Source: Parasponia andersonii (taxonomy: Eukaryota > Streptophyta > Magnoliopsida > Rosales > Cannabaceae). Taken from it: a DNA stretch of 64,000 bases. The translations under genes and the position numbers were made by a program. Location of the stretch: assembly GCA_002914805.1 (NCBI GenBank), contig JXTB01000051.1, positions 53,952 through 117,951 of the forward strand, in the 5' to 3' direction. The notes below the pieces were generated by a model. That model did no database searches, was not told the DNA's origin, and saw only the letters and a list, made by a program, of their open reading frames with translations. Shown piece after piece: positions 34,220-44,841 of this stretch. Every line of letters starts with the position of its first letter. Position 1 is the stretch's first letter.

Positions 34220-36036
34220 TATCGCGTAAATTAATCATGTGAGTACCTCTCTCATAATTCCTGAGTTCCAGAGTCAATACATGAATATGCAATTGGTTAA
34301 ACAATTATAGCGATTGTCGCGCTCCACTCAAGGAGGACGTACGCCACATACTTATAAGGCAAAACTATATAAATATACAAGACATCAATCTATAAACCAC
34401 GAAAATAAAGAAAATTCAAACTCCAATAAATATCTATAAATCATATAAAACTCAATAATCTTATAAAATCTCTATATATTAGAAATTAACTATATAAATA
34501 ACAAAGAATTAACTATATAAATAATGATTAACCTTTTGAGTCTTTAAACTTTCTCAATCAAAATAGACAATCTCCTCTTTTTGAACCATGCATTCCAGTT
34601 ATTATAAAATAAGTTCTCCTTTGGACAATCCTTTCACTGATTATCCTCAAAATTTGAGAGGAAAAAATAAAATGATGAGCTCGAGAATAGTAAGTAACCA
34701 ATAACCTTTACTAGTCGGATCAAACATATGAAATTTGAAACATTTAGTAAAAATATTTTGTGAAATAATTTTAACTTTAAAATCAATACTTTTAAAGATA
34801 AGAAAATGAAACCAATTAGAAACCAATTTAACAAAATAGAGAGTTTGAAAATCCATAGTTTCAAATTTCTTTAATAATCGATAATATTTTCAAATACTAC
34901 TTAGCCACACTTAACTCCCGTGATTAATTCCGAATTTGTCACAAATAACCAATATAGCTAGGTTTGAATTTACTATATTTAATCCTGTAGCTTAGTTAAT
35001 ATTGTCCACATATATACCTATGGATTAGGTACATATGCATAGTCATTAATGAGTACTTCAACACATCCAACTACAAAACGAATCACCAATACTTTTCATA
35101 TTTGTCAAAGTGCAACTATGTTTAATTCATTTTAAAACGACAACAATCTTAAGCTTGATTTATATTTTCTTCAAAAGGTAATACTACTTTTATCAAAATA
35201 ATTTTTGTTTCATTAACAAATTTCTTGAAAACAAATTTTAGATTACAGACATTAATTGAATTTCTAAAAGAAAACAAAAGACATAACTTAAATGAAACAA
35301 AAGTAACTAAAAAAGATGAAAGATTACTTATATGTTCGCTAGCCTAATCAATCTAATAATAAATTGCTAGCTACCCCAACCACCTATAATCGTAACAAGA
35401 ATCATATATGATCATTAAATACTTAAGAGAAATCTTAAATTAGCCATAGTAAAATATTTATCCCGCTACCTATGTACATTCAAAATGTTCACTACACTAT
35501 CTTACTTAACCTCAATATCATAAACTTATATAATTCAAATTAAATTCTTAAAATTATGAAACTTAGAGGATGATTTCGACAAGTGATGGGGTTGTATGGT
35601 CCATAGAGCGAACCGCTACTACACTTTGTTGAAAGTGCCAAAAGTTACAATTTTTTCTAAATTCATAGTGATCATTTCAAGAGTTTATGATTTTCTAGTT
35701 ATAGATATATTTCTGACAAATTATATACCGTTAGAAACTTTGTTCGATAAAATTTCTAACCATACTAATTATGGCCTAATTAGACTACTAGAAGTACTTG
35801 AAAATATGGTTGCAATCTCTGCTGCTTTTTTCTTTTTAAATCTTAGTCAAAACTTAAATATCTGTAGCTTTTAATCTACACAAATAAATCATATAATCTT
35901 AGTCTTGTTTGAATTCAAAAATCAATAGGCTTCATTCTATATCAAATTTATCCTCGTAGTTCATAAATCATTAATGGGTATATCGAAACTCTTACCATAG
36001 ATATACCTATTATAATTGATATACCTATTATAATTT
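34220..36036. other. AT-rich stretch without a supported gene
   Basis: Native sequence to the right of the Tat element. An unidentified 92-codon plus frame at 35596-35874 (opens MVHRANRYYTLL, hydrophobic end) has no family I recognise, and its base composition is like its surroundings, so I do not call it a gene. A 25-base piece at 35942-35966 recurs with one mismatch at 36524-36548. Confidence 0.45.
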
Positions 36037-37345
36037 ATCCTCTTTGATGCTATTATAACTTTCTTTTAACATATTACTATTTCTATCTGAAGACTCACTT
36101 CATTAATTAGAGACTTTATTAATCAAATAGACAACACTACATTCTATAGCATAGTAAAATATTTCATCTTCAATATGCAGAAGGCGAACAATTTAATTTA
36201 GGCATAATAAAATAAAGAATATAATGTCTCCCACATATGAACTCATCATATAAATAATTCTTTATTACTCATTATATATCTCAGAATCTTTAGATGTTTG
36301 TATAAGATAAACATAGACAACACATGTATATCAATGAGACATAAATAAAATAGAAATTTATAACATAGAATTTATCAATAACAAATAGATAACAAATAAT
36401 CCGATAAATATTGTTTATAATATCAAAACAATAAAATGCTTGATAGGATATTATTCCAACATTTTTTGCTCAGAGTTTGAGGCCTTCCTAGGACAGAGAG
36501 ATTCTATTAAATTTTGTTCATAAATCAAATTTATCCTCATAGTTCATAAGTTTTAATAATCCATAATAATAGTCTTTTTGTTCTTCTTCTCACAAGTATA
36601 GAATAGTCTATTCTGTCTCTCTCTCTCTATTTTTTTCAACAATGTGTATAAAAGAAATTAAGAAGATTATTAAACTTTTAGGGTTTCTTAAAGTGTGTCT
36701 AATATAATTACTAAAATGTCCTAAAATAATATCTAATAATTAAGGGTCTTATATCTTTTCTTTTATTGTTACCTTATTTATATAATATATAGTACAAGTT
36801 GTCACTTTTTCTCCCTCTTAAAAATAGTGTAGTCCTTTAAATCTTCAAACCTCGAATTGATTTATGAACAAATTTTAATAGAATCTTTCTGTCCTAGGAA
36901 GGCCTCAAGCTCTATGCAAAAAATGTTAGAATAATATCCTATAAAGCAGTTTATTATTTTGATATTATAAACAATATTTATCGGATTATTTGTTATCTAT
37001 TAGTTATTGATAAATTCTATGTTATGAATTTCTATTTCATTTATGCTCCATTGATATACATATGCTATCTATGTTTAACTTATACAAACATCTAAAGATT
37101 CTGAGATACATAATGAGTAATAAAGAATTATTCGTACGATGAATTCATATATGGGAGATATTATATTTTTTATTTCATTACGCCTAAATTAAATTGTTCG
37201 CATTTTGCATATTGAAGATGGAATATTTTACAATGCCATAGAATGCAGTGTTGTCTATTTGATTAATAAAGTCTCTAATTAACGAAATGAGTCTACAGAT
37301 AGAAACACTAATATGTGAAAAGAAAGTTATAATAGCATCGAAGAG
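36037..37345. repeat. Large inverted repeat, arms about 490 bases
   Basis: 36037-36461 is the reverse complement of the first part of the Copia-3 5' LTR (36924-37345). The symmetry continues past the LTR edge: 36462-36528 is the reverse complement of 36857-36923 (both contain the complement pair around ggccttcctagga). The unpaired centre is 36529-36856. So LTR plus 67 bases of flank exist in both orientations, which an ordinary LTR insertion does not produce. Confidence 0.88.
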
Positions 37346-38570
37346 GATCGAGTGAATTAGAATTTAAGGTTAAATACCGTAACCTAAATTTCTATTTTCA
37401 CTATTCTAACACTATTGTAGAAAACCTTAATCTTACTGATTAACGAACTTACTTTCATGTGTTTTGTCTTTTTGAGTTACTAAATAACTAATTTTGATTT
37501 ATAGTTCGAACTCCCGTATCTTAAAGATAAGTTATATGAAATGTGTAGAATATTTTTCTTGATGAACGCTATGCATATAATGTATCTTCAATTTTTTATT
37601 CAAGTACTTGGATAATATAAACCAAGGTTTTGATATTCACTATGAGAATTTGACTGTATTGGTATTAGTAGATATAAATACCATAGTTGAATATTATCCA
37701 TTAGATGAAAAATAGTAACTCAAAAGTAAATATATACTAGAGGGTAATACGATAATTTTACCTTCCTAGTACGACAATGTATTAGGAGTACGTCTATAAG
37801 TATGGTATATGCTATATAGATAAAGCTAATTATTTGGTAATAAACTTCATAAAAAATAAATGATATTTTGTCCAAGAGTTCAATATTTGGCCTAAAGTAG
37901 TGTGCCCCAATATTAATAGATAAAGTCTAATCATAATTACGAATTAATTATAATTATGGGTAGATAGTCCCTTGGAGCTTAGGCTTATTGGATCTATCGT
38001 GTCCCCTCTCTAGCTCAAATTAAAACTCAGTAGTTATTTGATAATCAGTTGAACCCAACAAGACCAATAAGCTCATTTGGGTTTACTAATCTCTCTATAG
38101 TTAAGAGAAAATTTCTTTAACTACTAGTTAAAAGAGTTACATATGAAACACTCTTGTGAAGAGAGTGTCACATGAAAAATAGAGAGTGGAAGAGTAGAGA
38201 AGAATCGGCCAATACTAGGGGATTCATCATAGTGTTTATGCCATTCCAGAGAAATCAGATTAAGAAAATTGTCTTCCTGTTCATTTGCGGATCTCTTTAT
38301 TGGGAATCAAGAAGGTGACTACCTATCAGATCAATCAAATGACTTACGAGAATAGACAGGAAGATGAGAAGGTCGTAGAGCAAATCTGGGTATTGTTCTT
38401 ATCTAGATCAAGAGCTAATTTATGATAGATCACGATTCAAAATATTTTGTGAAGACAAAAATTTTAAACGACCAATTTTGCTACATTTCTAGATTTTACA
38501 AAACTATGATGTTATTGAAAATACTTTTATGAAAATATTTTCTAAAATTTTCTTCCAACGAATACCAACA
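36924..38570 (+). repeat. Copia-3 5' LTR
   Basis: 1,647 bases, TGTTAGAATAATATCC to AATACCAACA. The same LTR occurs four times here: this copy, the split 3' LTR, the antiparallel copy at 44842-48635, and the fragment at 36037-36461. Confidence 0.93.
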
Positions 38571-38572
38571 AT

Positions 38573-38584
38573 TGGTACTAGAGC
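38573..38584 (+). promoter_or_regulatory. Copia-3 primer-binding site
   Basis: tggtactagagc two bases after the 5' LTR, one base different from the initiator-Met tRNA-type site. Confidence 0.87.
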
Positions 38585-40957
38585 ATGGTTTTATTATTGA
38601 TCTAGCATATTGTACTTTGATATACTCTTTTGTTGATTGATGTTTATGATTTTCAGAAAGTTTGATTATATTTAGTCTTGTTCATGTTAAGAGTATGCTC
38701 TATTTTGTACGATGGTCAATATTTTCAATGACTATTTGATTGTATATTGCTATGAGGTGATGATCATGTTTATTTTCTATTTTTGTTTTTGGTATGTTCT
38801 TGATTTCTATGTATTCATATTTTATGTTTTTGATAAAACTATGTATAGAAATATTTTGATCTCTAATTGTTTTTAAGTCTTTTATGAAAAACTATTTTTT
38901 TAATTTCAAAAAGAAACGAAACAACGGAGCAGCACATGAATAGTAGTCATGTGCATCACTCATATGAACCCCATCAGTGTGACCCGTATGCGGGCTGTGT
39001 GGGCACGTCCCCGTGCATAGCCTATGAGCAGCCACCTTGCATAGGCAACATAGGTTCTCCCTGCGCATACATCACAAGTACAACGTCCTGGCCAGTGGTT
39101 GGCTGTGTTGCGCATGCCTGCAGGCATGGCCCGCTGGCCACACGGATGTGATCCATGCATAGCCAGTAGACGAACTCTTGTGCGCTGGCCGCATGGGTGA
39201 CTCCTCGTGCCTTTGCCACTCGAGCTGCCACTTAGAGCGTTTGAAATGCGAGAACTATGCAAGCCTATTGTCACTTAAGAGTTATCTTGAGCAAGGCCAC
39301 ATAACATCTTCAAGCTGTTCATGTACCAGGCTCCCGTTTCGAATTTCTGGCCGTAATTTTAATTATCTTCATTTTAAAATTAATTTAATTTGTCCATAGT
39401 TTTATGAAAACTGATAAATTAAAATTTTAATCAAATTTTAAATCCTTATTAAATTTGAATTTTTGAAATTTGAATTGATAGGATATTTTAATTTGAATTA
39501 CGGATGTAGTTGATATCTATAATATCTTAATTATTAGAGATATTTCAAAATGAAAATTTTTAAAATGAGATATTATGAGATAATACATTTTATTTTTAAT
39601 TCAAATTTTGAAAATATGTTTTGAAAAACTGATTATGTGATAATTAGTTATTTATTTTGAATTTTAAATTTGTTTTAATTCAAATTAGAGATATTATAGA
39701 AGATTTCATCTATAAAATCTTTTATCTTTCAAATTTCAAATTTTGTAAAGATTTAAAATTTAAATTTAAATCAAAATATCTTTTCAAATTTCAAATTTGA
39801 ATTTATAGTTGGTAAATATTTAATGAGAATAGATATCTACTTGAATTTTGAATTCAAATCTGAAGGATAAGATAATGAGAGATATTTAAGGAAGTTAAAT
39901 TCAAATTAAGATTTTGAAAGTTTAAATTTAAATTTGAGATATTTAAAGAGATTTAGTTAGTTAAATCTTTTATTTAAATTGAATAGATTTTATTAAAATC
40001 TTTCTAATTTAAATTTTAAATATTATTTTCCATATTTAAATATTACACATTATCTTAATAGTTAGAATTATTTAAATGATAAATAATTTTAAATTACAAG
40101 AAATTAATAAATCTGCTTGCTACTTTGGTATTATTGGGATAATGTTGTATACATGTCTAATAATTATGTTTTTTTACATGATCTTTAGTAACATGTCATT
40201 TAGATAATTAGAGCTACTTTCATGCAAATATTAACATACTTACATAATTGATTTTAGGTTACTAAGTTAGTTAGATAACTGGATAAAATTTATAAATATC
40301 TAACTATAAAATATTAAGTAGGAGAAGGTATGTAATACCTATGGTCTCTATTATTGGTTCATTATGTATTAGGATGAGCTTCGTCTCAGAATCTTACTAA
40401 ACTCCCATAGGAGGGTTTTCGTTCGAGTAATACTAGAAATGAGCTTCTTAAGATAAGGTATTAGATAGACTATATAAAGCTGATTGCCCGTAGGAGACAG
40501 TTTTATATAGAAAGCTTAGTTACCGAAACAAAGGTTAAACATGAGACAGTTTTATATAGAAAGCTTAGTTACCGAAACAATGGTTAAACATGAGACAGTT
40601 TTATATAGAAAGCTTAGTTACCGAAACAATGGTTAAACATTCAAGTTGAAACATTGATATTCTCTTGTAGGAGTTTTTATTAGTCGATTAGAGGACCAAA
40701 GAGAATAGTAGTTAGAAATATGGGATAAGAATTATCTATCTATTTACTTAGTAAAATTGATTCAGTTTGACTTGTTAGTTGCATGACCCCCCGTAGGAGG
40801 CTTGTAATCAGTGGTAGGTCAAATTACCATGATTTGAAGTGATAGTCTTAGGGATATTTTACTTACATATTATATGTTTAATATATTATGTTATTTATTC
40901 GAAACATGCTATATGATGTTTGCTTATGCATAGAATATTTATTTGTTTTCAATTGAT
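38585..40957 (+). other. Copia-3 leader with a GC-rich island
   Basis: About 2.4 kb between primer site and gag, mostly very AT-rich (39400-40120 nearly all A/T). 38930-39340 is abruptly GC-rich, with CATG/TGCAT-rich words and local palindromes such as gcatgcctgcaggcatg (39110-39126). Open frames occur there on both strands (38936-39151 plus; 38960-39274 minus) but none resembles a known protein, and the rich composition alone lowers stop frequency. The part 40310-40440 matches the Copia-2 leader. Confidence 0.6.
40494..40640 (+). repeat. Three tandem copies of a 49-base unit
   Basis: Units start at 40494, 40543 and 40592 (each opening gagacagttttatatag). Units 2 and 3 are identical; unit 1 differs by one base (aaagg for aatgg). 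This near-perfect array sits in the otherwise decayed Copia-3 leader. Confidence 0.97.
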
Positions 40958-41830
40958 ATGGTGCGTAATCCTTTATCTACTTTACTCACACAAAACAAGT
41001 TAGATGGTGAAAACTATGTAGACTGGAAACTTTACCAACTACTAATAAACACAAGCAGGTTCTCACCACTCCATGTTCTGCTTAACCAACTATGAAATCT
41101 ACCAACGATGAAGGAAATTTATATAATAAGTGGAAACAATCTAATGAAATAGCTAAGTGCTACATACTTGGCTCAATGAGTAATATATTGCAACAATAAC
41201 ATTGTGAGATGAATACTGCTGCTGACATGATGTTGAGTATTGACGAAATATTCAGCTGTCTCAGTTATCAAGCTAGAAATAAGGCTACAGATGTATTCAT
41301 GAATCTTCGTCAAAAGAAGGGTACTCCAGTTCGGGAACGTATGATGAAAGTTATCACATATCTTAATGAACTAGAAATCTTTGGAGCTGAAATTAATTGT
41401 GATACCCAAATTGACATGGTTTTGAATATATTTTCATACATATTCAATCAATTTAAGATTGATCATGAGATTCATCAGAAAGATTATACTTTTACTGACC
41501 TGATAAAAGATCTGGAAATTAGAGAGAATATTCTTAAGAAGAATAAGTCAGGATCTGCTAAGTTTAATATAGCTTAAGTTAGTTCTTCCAAACCTAAGTC
41601 GAAAAGCAATGGTAAAGGAAAGAGAAAGACTCCTACTTCTCTGGTTCTAAAGAAAAGAAAGACCAAGAAGGATGCCAAACCAAAGAGAAAATGTTTCCAC
41701 TATGGTGAGGATAGCATTGGAAGAGAAACTCCAAAATTTACCTAGTCCTTAAGAAGGAGATGAACAACGGCAAGGACAAACAAGGTAATCCCAATTTGTT
41801 ATTCATTAAGGTTTGTCATATGGTTCATTC
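40958..41830 (+). pseudogene. Copia-3 gag pseudogene
   Basis: ATG at 40958 opens MVRNPLSTLLTQNKLDGENY, then a frameshift. The long frame 41209-41577 covers the capsid core (FMNLRQKKGTPVRERMMKV, FTDLIKDLEIRENILKKNK). After a TAA a Lys/Ser-rich linker leads to a broken zinc knuckle near 41690-41740 (RKCFHYGED, second Cys replaced by Tyr, then a frameshift). Same type as Copia-2 gag. Confidence 0.86.
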
Positions 41831-44588
41831 TATTAATTCTTAGATCATAGATTCGGGAGCTAGTGACCATGTTTGTAACACTTTACAGGGGTTAGAGAAA
41901 ACTAGGAAGTTTGTTAGTGAAGAGTTCACATTACAGTTGGGAGAAAGCTCAATAGTTAACGCTTGTGCAATAGGATATGTTATTTTGAATTTCGATGAGT
42001 TTAGGTTTTTAGAAATAAATAATTGTTATTATATTCTGATGTTTAAATGGAATTTGATTTCTGTTTTATGTTTGATGACATAAGGTTATTCTATTTATTT
42101 TGACATTAAAGTTTCTATTAGAAAGAATAAAAGTCTTATTTGTATTGGTACTCATAGGAATAATCTTTTCTTTATTCAACCTTAAAATATCTTATTGCAC
42201 AATCTTAAAAATTATTCTAAATATATAGAACCTAAACATAAGAAAATGAAAGTTAGTACTAATAATGAAACTTATCTCTAGCATTTAAGACTCGGTCATA
42301 TTAACCTAAATAGAATTCAAAAGTTAGTTAATAATAGACCTCTAAATTCATAAGAAGTTAAACCATTACCAACTCGCGAATCCTGTCCAGATGATAAAAT
42401 GACTAAAAGATCATTTACTAGAAAAGGTCTTAGAGTTCAAGAATGTCTTAAGTTAGTATACATTGATGTCTACAAGCCCATGAATATTCAAGCTCGAGGA
42501 GGTTTTGAATACTTCGTTACATTTAAAGATGATTATTCCATATTTGGTTCTGTTTACCTAATGCAACATAAATCAGATTCTTTTGAAAAGTTCAGAGAAT
42601 TCAAAGCGGAAACTGAACAATTCGGAAATAACATTAAGACCCTTTAATCTGGTCTAGGTGGTAAATACCTTTCTAGGGAATTCTCTAAAGTTCTCACAAA
42701 CGATAGGATCCTATCCAACTCACAACACCTAGTATATTTCAACTAAATGGTATTACTAAAAGAAGTAATAAGAAACTTTTGGATATTGTTAAGTCGATGC
42801 TTAGTTATTCATAATTATCTGCATCCTTTTGGGGTTATGCCTTAGAAATAGCTATGTACCTACTTAGTAGAGTTCCTTCTAAGTCAATACCTAAGATGCC
42901 ATTCGAACTATGGAAAGGACATAAACCTATTTTGCGTCATATCCATATTTGGGGTTGTCCAGCATACCTGTTGAAAGGGAAAATGACTAAGTTAGAATTA
43001 TGATCTGAATTGTGTCTATCAGTAGGTTATCCAAAAGGAACAAGAGGATATTATTTCTATAGTATTGAAGAAAAGAAAGTGTTTAAGAGTACAAATGCTA
43101 CTTTCTTGAAAAAAAACTATATGAAAGATTTCAAGCCCAAAAATAAGTTAGTTCTTAAAGAATTAATTGATGATGTTATTAGCCAATCTATAGAAGATAA
43201 GATAGAAAAAGCTCTTATGAAAGATAAATCACTTGAAACTCAACAAACATCGAATCTCATTGTAGTGGAAGAATTGTAAGACAACCTAAAAGATACTTAG
43301 GAATAAGAGAGTCTTGTGACTAAGATCTGATCCTTACACCTACAATGAGGCAAATGGAGGCGAAGACTACATTCCTGAATGGTAATCTTGATGAACTTAT
43401 CGATGTAATACAACCATAGGGATTCGTTGAAAAGGGTCATGAAAAAAAAATTTGTGAACTTAAGAGATATATTTATGGACTTAAGCAAGTGTTTAGATCT
43501 TGGAACATAAGATTTGATGAAGTTATTAAGTCTTATGGTTTTGAATGAAACATAGATAAACCTAGTGTCTATGAAAGAATTCAGGACAATAAAGTAATTT
43601 TTTTAGTACTATATGTTGATTATATTCTAATCATTGGGAATGATGTTGGATCATTATCATCAGTGAAAGTCTGATTAGTATAAAAGTTTGATATGAAAGA
43701 TGTAGGTGAAGCTTGCGATGTTCTAGGAATACAGATTCTACAAAATAGAAAGAATAAATACATAGCTTTATCACAAGCTTCATATATAGATTAAATACTG
43801 GTAGATTTGTAATACAAAATTGTAAGAAAGATTAACACCCTTTTATAAAAGAATTACTCTGTCTAATGAGAATTCTCCAAAGACAAGAGAAGAGAAAGAA
43901 CAAATAAGAAATATTCCTTATGCTTTGATAGTAAGAAATCTCATGTATGCTATGCTTTGCACAAGACCAGATATTTATTATGTTGTTGGGATTATAAGTT
44001 GTTACCAATCCAATCCAGGACCTGAATATTGAGATGTAGTCAAGCATATTCTAAAGTATCTTGAGAGAACTGAAAATTATATGCTTGTATATTCCAAGGA
44101 AGATCTAACAACTATTAGATATACTGATTCAAATTTATAATCTGATAAAGACTCTAGAAAATTAACCTTTGGTTTAGTCTTTATCCTTAGTGGTGGAGCC
44201 ATTATATGGAGGAATGTCAAGTAATCTTATGTTACAAATTCAACCATAGAGGCCGAATATGTGGCAGCATAAGAGGCGGTCAGGCCTCGCAATTTCCTTC
44301 TGGATCTCGAAGTAGTATCTGGAGCACAACAACCTATAACACTTTACTGTAATAATAGTGGAGTAGTTGCTAATTTCAGAAAGCAAAAAATGGCCAGAGG
44401 GGAAAAAACATAGAAGGCAAATATCATATACTTAGAGAAATTATTCTAAAAGGAGATGTGATAGTGAGTAAGATAGCGTCTATAGAGAACCTTGCTGATC
44501 TTTTTACTAAATCTTTGTTTACCAAAGTATTCGAAGACCACCTAGAAGGAATAGAACTATATGACATTTTATATTAGCTTTAAATGTC
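41831..44588 (+). pseudogene. Copia-3 pol pseudogene
   Basis: Protease IIDSGASDHVC (Asp at 41850, TAG just before). Pre-integrase HLRLGHINLNRIQKL (about 42280-42330). Integrase: VYIDVYKPMNIQARGGFEY (first Asp), a weakened second site (SGLGGKY), GYPKGTRGYYF at 43025. After 43279 about a hundred codons of RT N-terminus are deleted; RT resumes near 43355 with AKTTFLNGNLDE and IYGLKQVFRSWN. The active site reads YVDY (43612-43623), losing the second Asp. RNase H: YTDSNL, then STIEAEYVAA (about 44235-44270) and a stop; the end reads LADLFTKSL (about 44490). Many stops. Confidence 0.88.
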
Positions 44589-44599
44589 AAGTGGGAGAT
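44589..44599 (+). promoter_or_regulatory. Copia-3 polypurine tract
   Basis: aagtgggagat against the 3' LTR, identical to the Copia-2 tract. Confidence 0.87.
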
Positions 44600-44841
44600 T
44601 GTTGGAATAATGACCTACAAAGCAGTTTATTATTTTGACATTATAAACACTATTTATTGGATTATTTGTTATCTATTTGTCGTTGATAAATTTCATGTTA
44701 TAAATTTCTATTTCATTTATATCCCATTGATATACATACGATGTCTATGTTTATCTTATGCAAATATCTAAAGATTCTGAGACATATAATGAGTAATAAA
44801 GAATTATTTGTATGAAGAGTTCATATACGGGAGATATTATA

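Noticed and set aside
35596-35874. 92-codon plus frame
   Set aside because: No recognised domain, and composition equal to the flanks; kept only as a remark in the stretch description.
38960-39274. 104-codon minus frame and 71-codon plus frame (38936-39151) in the GC-rich island
   Set aside because: Both lie in the same GC-rich block where stops are rare on either strand; neither shows a known domain.
40494-40640. Three spaced identical units considered as a CRISPR-like array
   Set aside because: Units are directly abutting, with no unique spacers, and lie in a plant retrotransposon leader.
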